Shown here: positions 4,986 through 6,337 of the stretch, in pieces | Layout of the letters: each line of letters opens with the position of its first letter | How positions within the stretch are numbered: position 1 is the first letter of the stretch | DNA from: Thermoplasmatota archaeon | GTDB taxonomy: Archaea; Thermoplasmatota; E2; DHVEG-1 | NCBI GenBank assembly: GCA_030612095.1 | Contig: JAUWOO010000102.1 | Span: 1 to 6,337, forward strand | Length of the DNA: 6,337 bases | Direction of reading: 5' to 3' | Notes under the pieces: generated by a model | What the model saw: only the letters and a program-made list of their open reading frames with translations | Told to the model about the DNA's origin: nothing | Database searches by the model: none | Program-made: the position numbers and the translations under genes

Positions 4986-6323
4986 ATGTTGTTTAAAAAT
5001 CGAGAGAAGATTATTGAGAATGGTCAAACACCTGAATTAAAAAAGATACGGGAAGATATTCTCGACATCCTGACTTTTGCCTTAGATTCTGTTAATCCGT
5101 ATGAAGTGGTTAAATCAAGGTTTTATGAAAAAAAGATTAATATTGGTGGGGAAACCGTAGATCCTTCTGATTTTGAAAACATATATGTGGTAGGTTTTGG
5201 AAAAGCTAGTGTTGGTATGGCCCAGGCAGTCTGCGATTCAATTGATGTCAAAAAGGGAGTTATTATTACTAATGATCCAAATAATAAAGTTCGAAGTGAA
5301 TGTGTAGATACTTTTGTCGGCAGCCATCCAATACCTGATCAGAACAGCATAGATGGTACAGATAAAATCCTAGATATCATTAAAATGTGTGGCAATGAAG
5401 ATCTTTTAATTGTGCTAATATCTGGTGGGGGATCTGCACTTTTATGCAAACCAAGGGTAAGTCTTAAAGATCTACAGCAAACAACTGATTTGTTGTTGAG
5501 ATCGGGTGCTGATATAAATGAAATTAATACCATACGTAAGCATCTTTCACTTGTTAAAGGAGGTCAGCTTGCAAAATTTGCTAAATGCATGACAGCCTCT
5601 TTTATTATTTCTGATGTTGTTGGTGATCCTATGGAGTTTATTGCATCTGGTCCCACATATCCTGATTCAACTACTTATGATGATGCAAAAATGATTTTTA
5701 AAAAATATGATATTTGGCAAAAATTACCTTCTGGTGTCACCAATATCATCGATGATGGTGTTCAGGGCATACTCGCTGAGACACCAAAAAAAGGTGATCA
5801 TGTTTTTGATAACCTATCCAACCTTATTGTTGCAAATAACGAGATTGCATGTAAAGCAGCAGAGGATAAAGCAAGGAAACTGGGCTATACAACAAAACTT
5901 CTTACTACGTCCCTCACTGGCGAGGCGAGAGAAATTGGTGTTTATCTGGTTGATAAAGCAAAAAATTATGGCAAGGAATTAGGAAAGCATGTTTTTATTT
6001 CAGGTGGGGAAACAACAGTTACAATAAGAGGCAGTGGCAAGGGTGGTAGAAACCAAGAGATGGTTTTAGGGAGTGTTGAATGCATGGCTGGTACTAATAT
6101 AGTTTTCGCATCTTTTGCAACCGACGGTATTGATGGAAAAAGTGATGCCGCTGGAGCCATCGCAGATGGTTTTTCCTTGATAGGGGCACGTAAAAAAAGC
6201 CTTGATCCAGCCGGATTTCTCAAGGAAAACAATTCATATAATTTTTTTAAGAGGTTAGATGATTTATTTATGACTGGTCCTACTGGTACAAATGTGATGG
6301 ATATCCAGATAATTGTTGCGTAA
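4986..6323 (+). CDS. gck: Glycerate 2-kinase, MOFRL/GckA family
   Basis: Class II glycerate kinase, cytoplasmic: ATP + D-glycerate to 2-phosphoglycerate and ADP. In archaea it commonly feeds glycerate from the non-phosphorylative Entner-Doudoroff route, or from serine/hydroxypyruvate breakdown, into enolase and pyruvate. From the ATG at 4986 it has 445 aa, normal for the family; an in-frame TTG at 4980 would add two residues. Numbered from that TTG, the motifs are GFGKAS (72-77), LISGGGSALL (146-155), NTIRKHLSLVKGGQLA (183-198), SDVVGDP (211-217) and IASGPT (221-226) in the N-terminal domain. The MOFRL domain follows with FISGGETTVT (339-348), GKGGRNQE (353-360), ATDGIDG (380-386) with nearby Asp389, and the closing TGPTGTNVMD (432-441). 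All motifs are intact. Older annotations call this family hydroxypyruvate reductase, but kinase activity is what has been shown for archaeal members. ATG is preferred to TTG because neither has an SD. It lies 23 bases after srp54 on the same strand. Confidence 0.94.
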   Translation: MLFKNREKIIENGQTPELKKIREDILDILTFALDSVNPYEVVKSRFYEKKINIGGETVDPSDFENIYVVGFGKASVGMAQAVCDSIDVKKGVIITNDPNNKVRSECVDTFVGSHPIPDQNSIDGTDKILDIIKMCGNEDLLIVLISGGGSALLCKPRVSLKDLQQTTDLLLRSGADINEINTIRKHLSLVKGGQLAKFAKCMTASFIISDVVGDPMEFIASGPTYPDSTTYDDAKMIFKKYDIWQKLPSGVTNIIDDGVQGILAETPKKGDHVFDNLSNLIVANNEIACKAAEDKARKLGYTTKLLTTSLTGEAREIGVYLVDKAKNYGKELGKHVFISGGETTVTIRGSGKGGRNQEMVLGSVECMAGTNIVFASFATDGIDGKSDAAGAIADGFSLIGARKKSLDPAGFLKENNSYNFFKRLDDLFMTGPTGTNVMDIQIIVA

Positions 6324-6337
6324 ATCTAATCTAAATT

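Noticed and set aside
5707..5982. Open frame of 91 codons in an alternative + frame within the glycerate kinase
   Set aside because: The main frame carries all family motifs through this stretch, so it is neither a frameshift nor a second gene.
5966..6232. Open frame of 88 codons antisense to the glycerate kinase
   Set aside because: Proline-rich shadow of the conserved MOFRL domain, with no start signals.
6324..6337. TCTAA repeated twice after the glycerate kinase stop
   Set aside because: Two five-base copies in AT-rich DNA at the window edge are too short to call a repeat element.
1..6337. Mobile elements, CRISPR arrays, tRNA/rRNA genes, defence or toxin-antitoxin loci, frameshifted genes
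   Set aside because: I looked for each on both strands and saw none. Nearly all sequence is accounted for by six intact or edge-cut conserved genes, so no undescribed system is claimed.

Overview
The window reads as an ordinary, densely coded stretch of an AT-rich archaeal chromosome. The archaeal assignment rests on three observations. There is a DRG-type GTPase with a TGS domain, a family found in archaea and eukaryotes. The SRP54 is of archaeal type. The transketolase is split into two adjacent subunit genes, an arrangement common in archaea. Several genes also lack a Shine-Dalgarno (SD) site and have T/A-rich box A-like elements about 25-40 bases before the start, while the two transketolase genes carry strong G-rich SD sites. 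I cannot name the lineage from this sequence. A euryarchaeal (for example Thermoplasmata-like) or DPANN-like genome would both fit, and I hold neither strongly.

Layout, left to right: (1) the C-terminal half of a carbamate kinase, cut by the window edge, + strand; (2) a complete DRG-family GTPase, + strand; (3) a two-gene transketolase operon on the - strand, read from about 3435 down to 1631, with the N-terminal (thiamine diphosphate-binding) subunit first and the C-terminal subunit second; (4) a 195-base divergent control region, 3436-3630, holding promoter-like elements for both directions and a small dyad repeat; (5) srp54, + strand; (6) a glycerate 2-kinase of the MOFRL type, + strand, ending just before the window edge. 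The DRG and transketolase genes converge with a 4-base overlap of their stop codons. Intergenic space is otherwise minimal.

Functionally the genes fall in two groups. DRG and SRP54 are information and protein-targeting GTPases that act at the ribosome. Transketolase, glycerate 2-kinase and carbamate kinase are central-metabolism enzymes: pentose/tetrose phosphate interconversion, entry of glycerate into lower glycolysis as 2-phosphoglycerate, and ATP/carbamoyl phosphate exchange. They do not form one pathway, and nothing suggests a dedicated new system. I saw no mobile element, CRISPR array, tRNA, rRNA, toxin-antitoxin pair or defence locus. The points most worth a second look are the divergent tkt/srp54 control region, with its operator-like dyad, U-rich leader and possible 10-codon leader ORF, and the contrast between SD-led and apparently leaderless starts.
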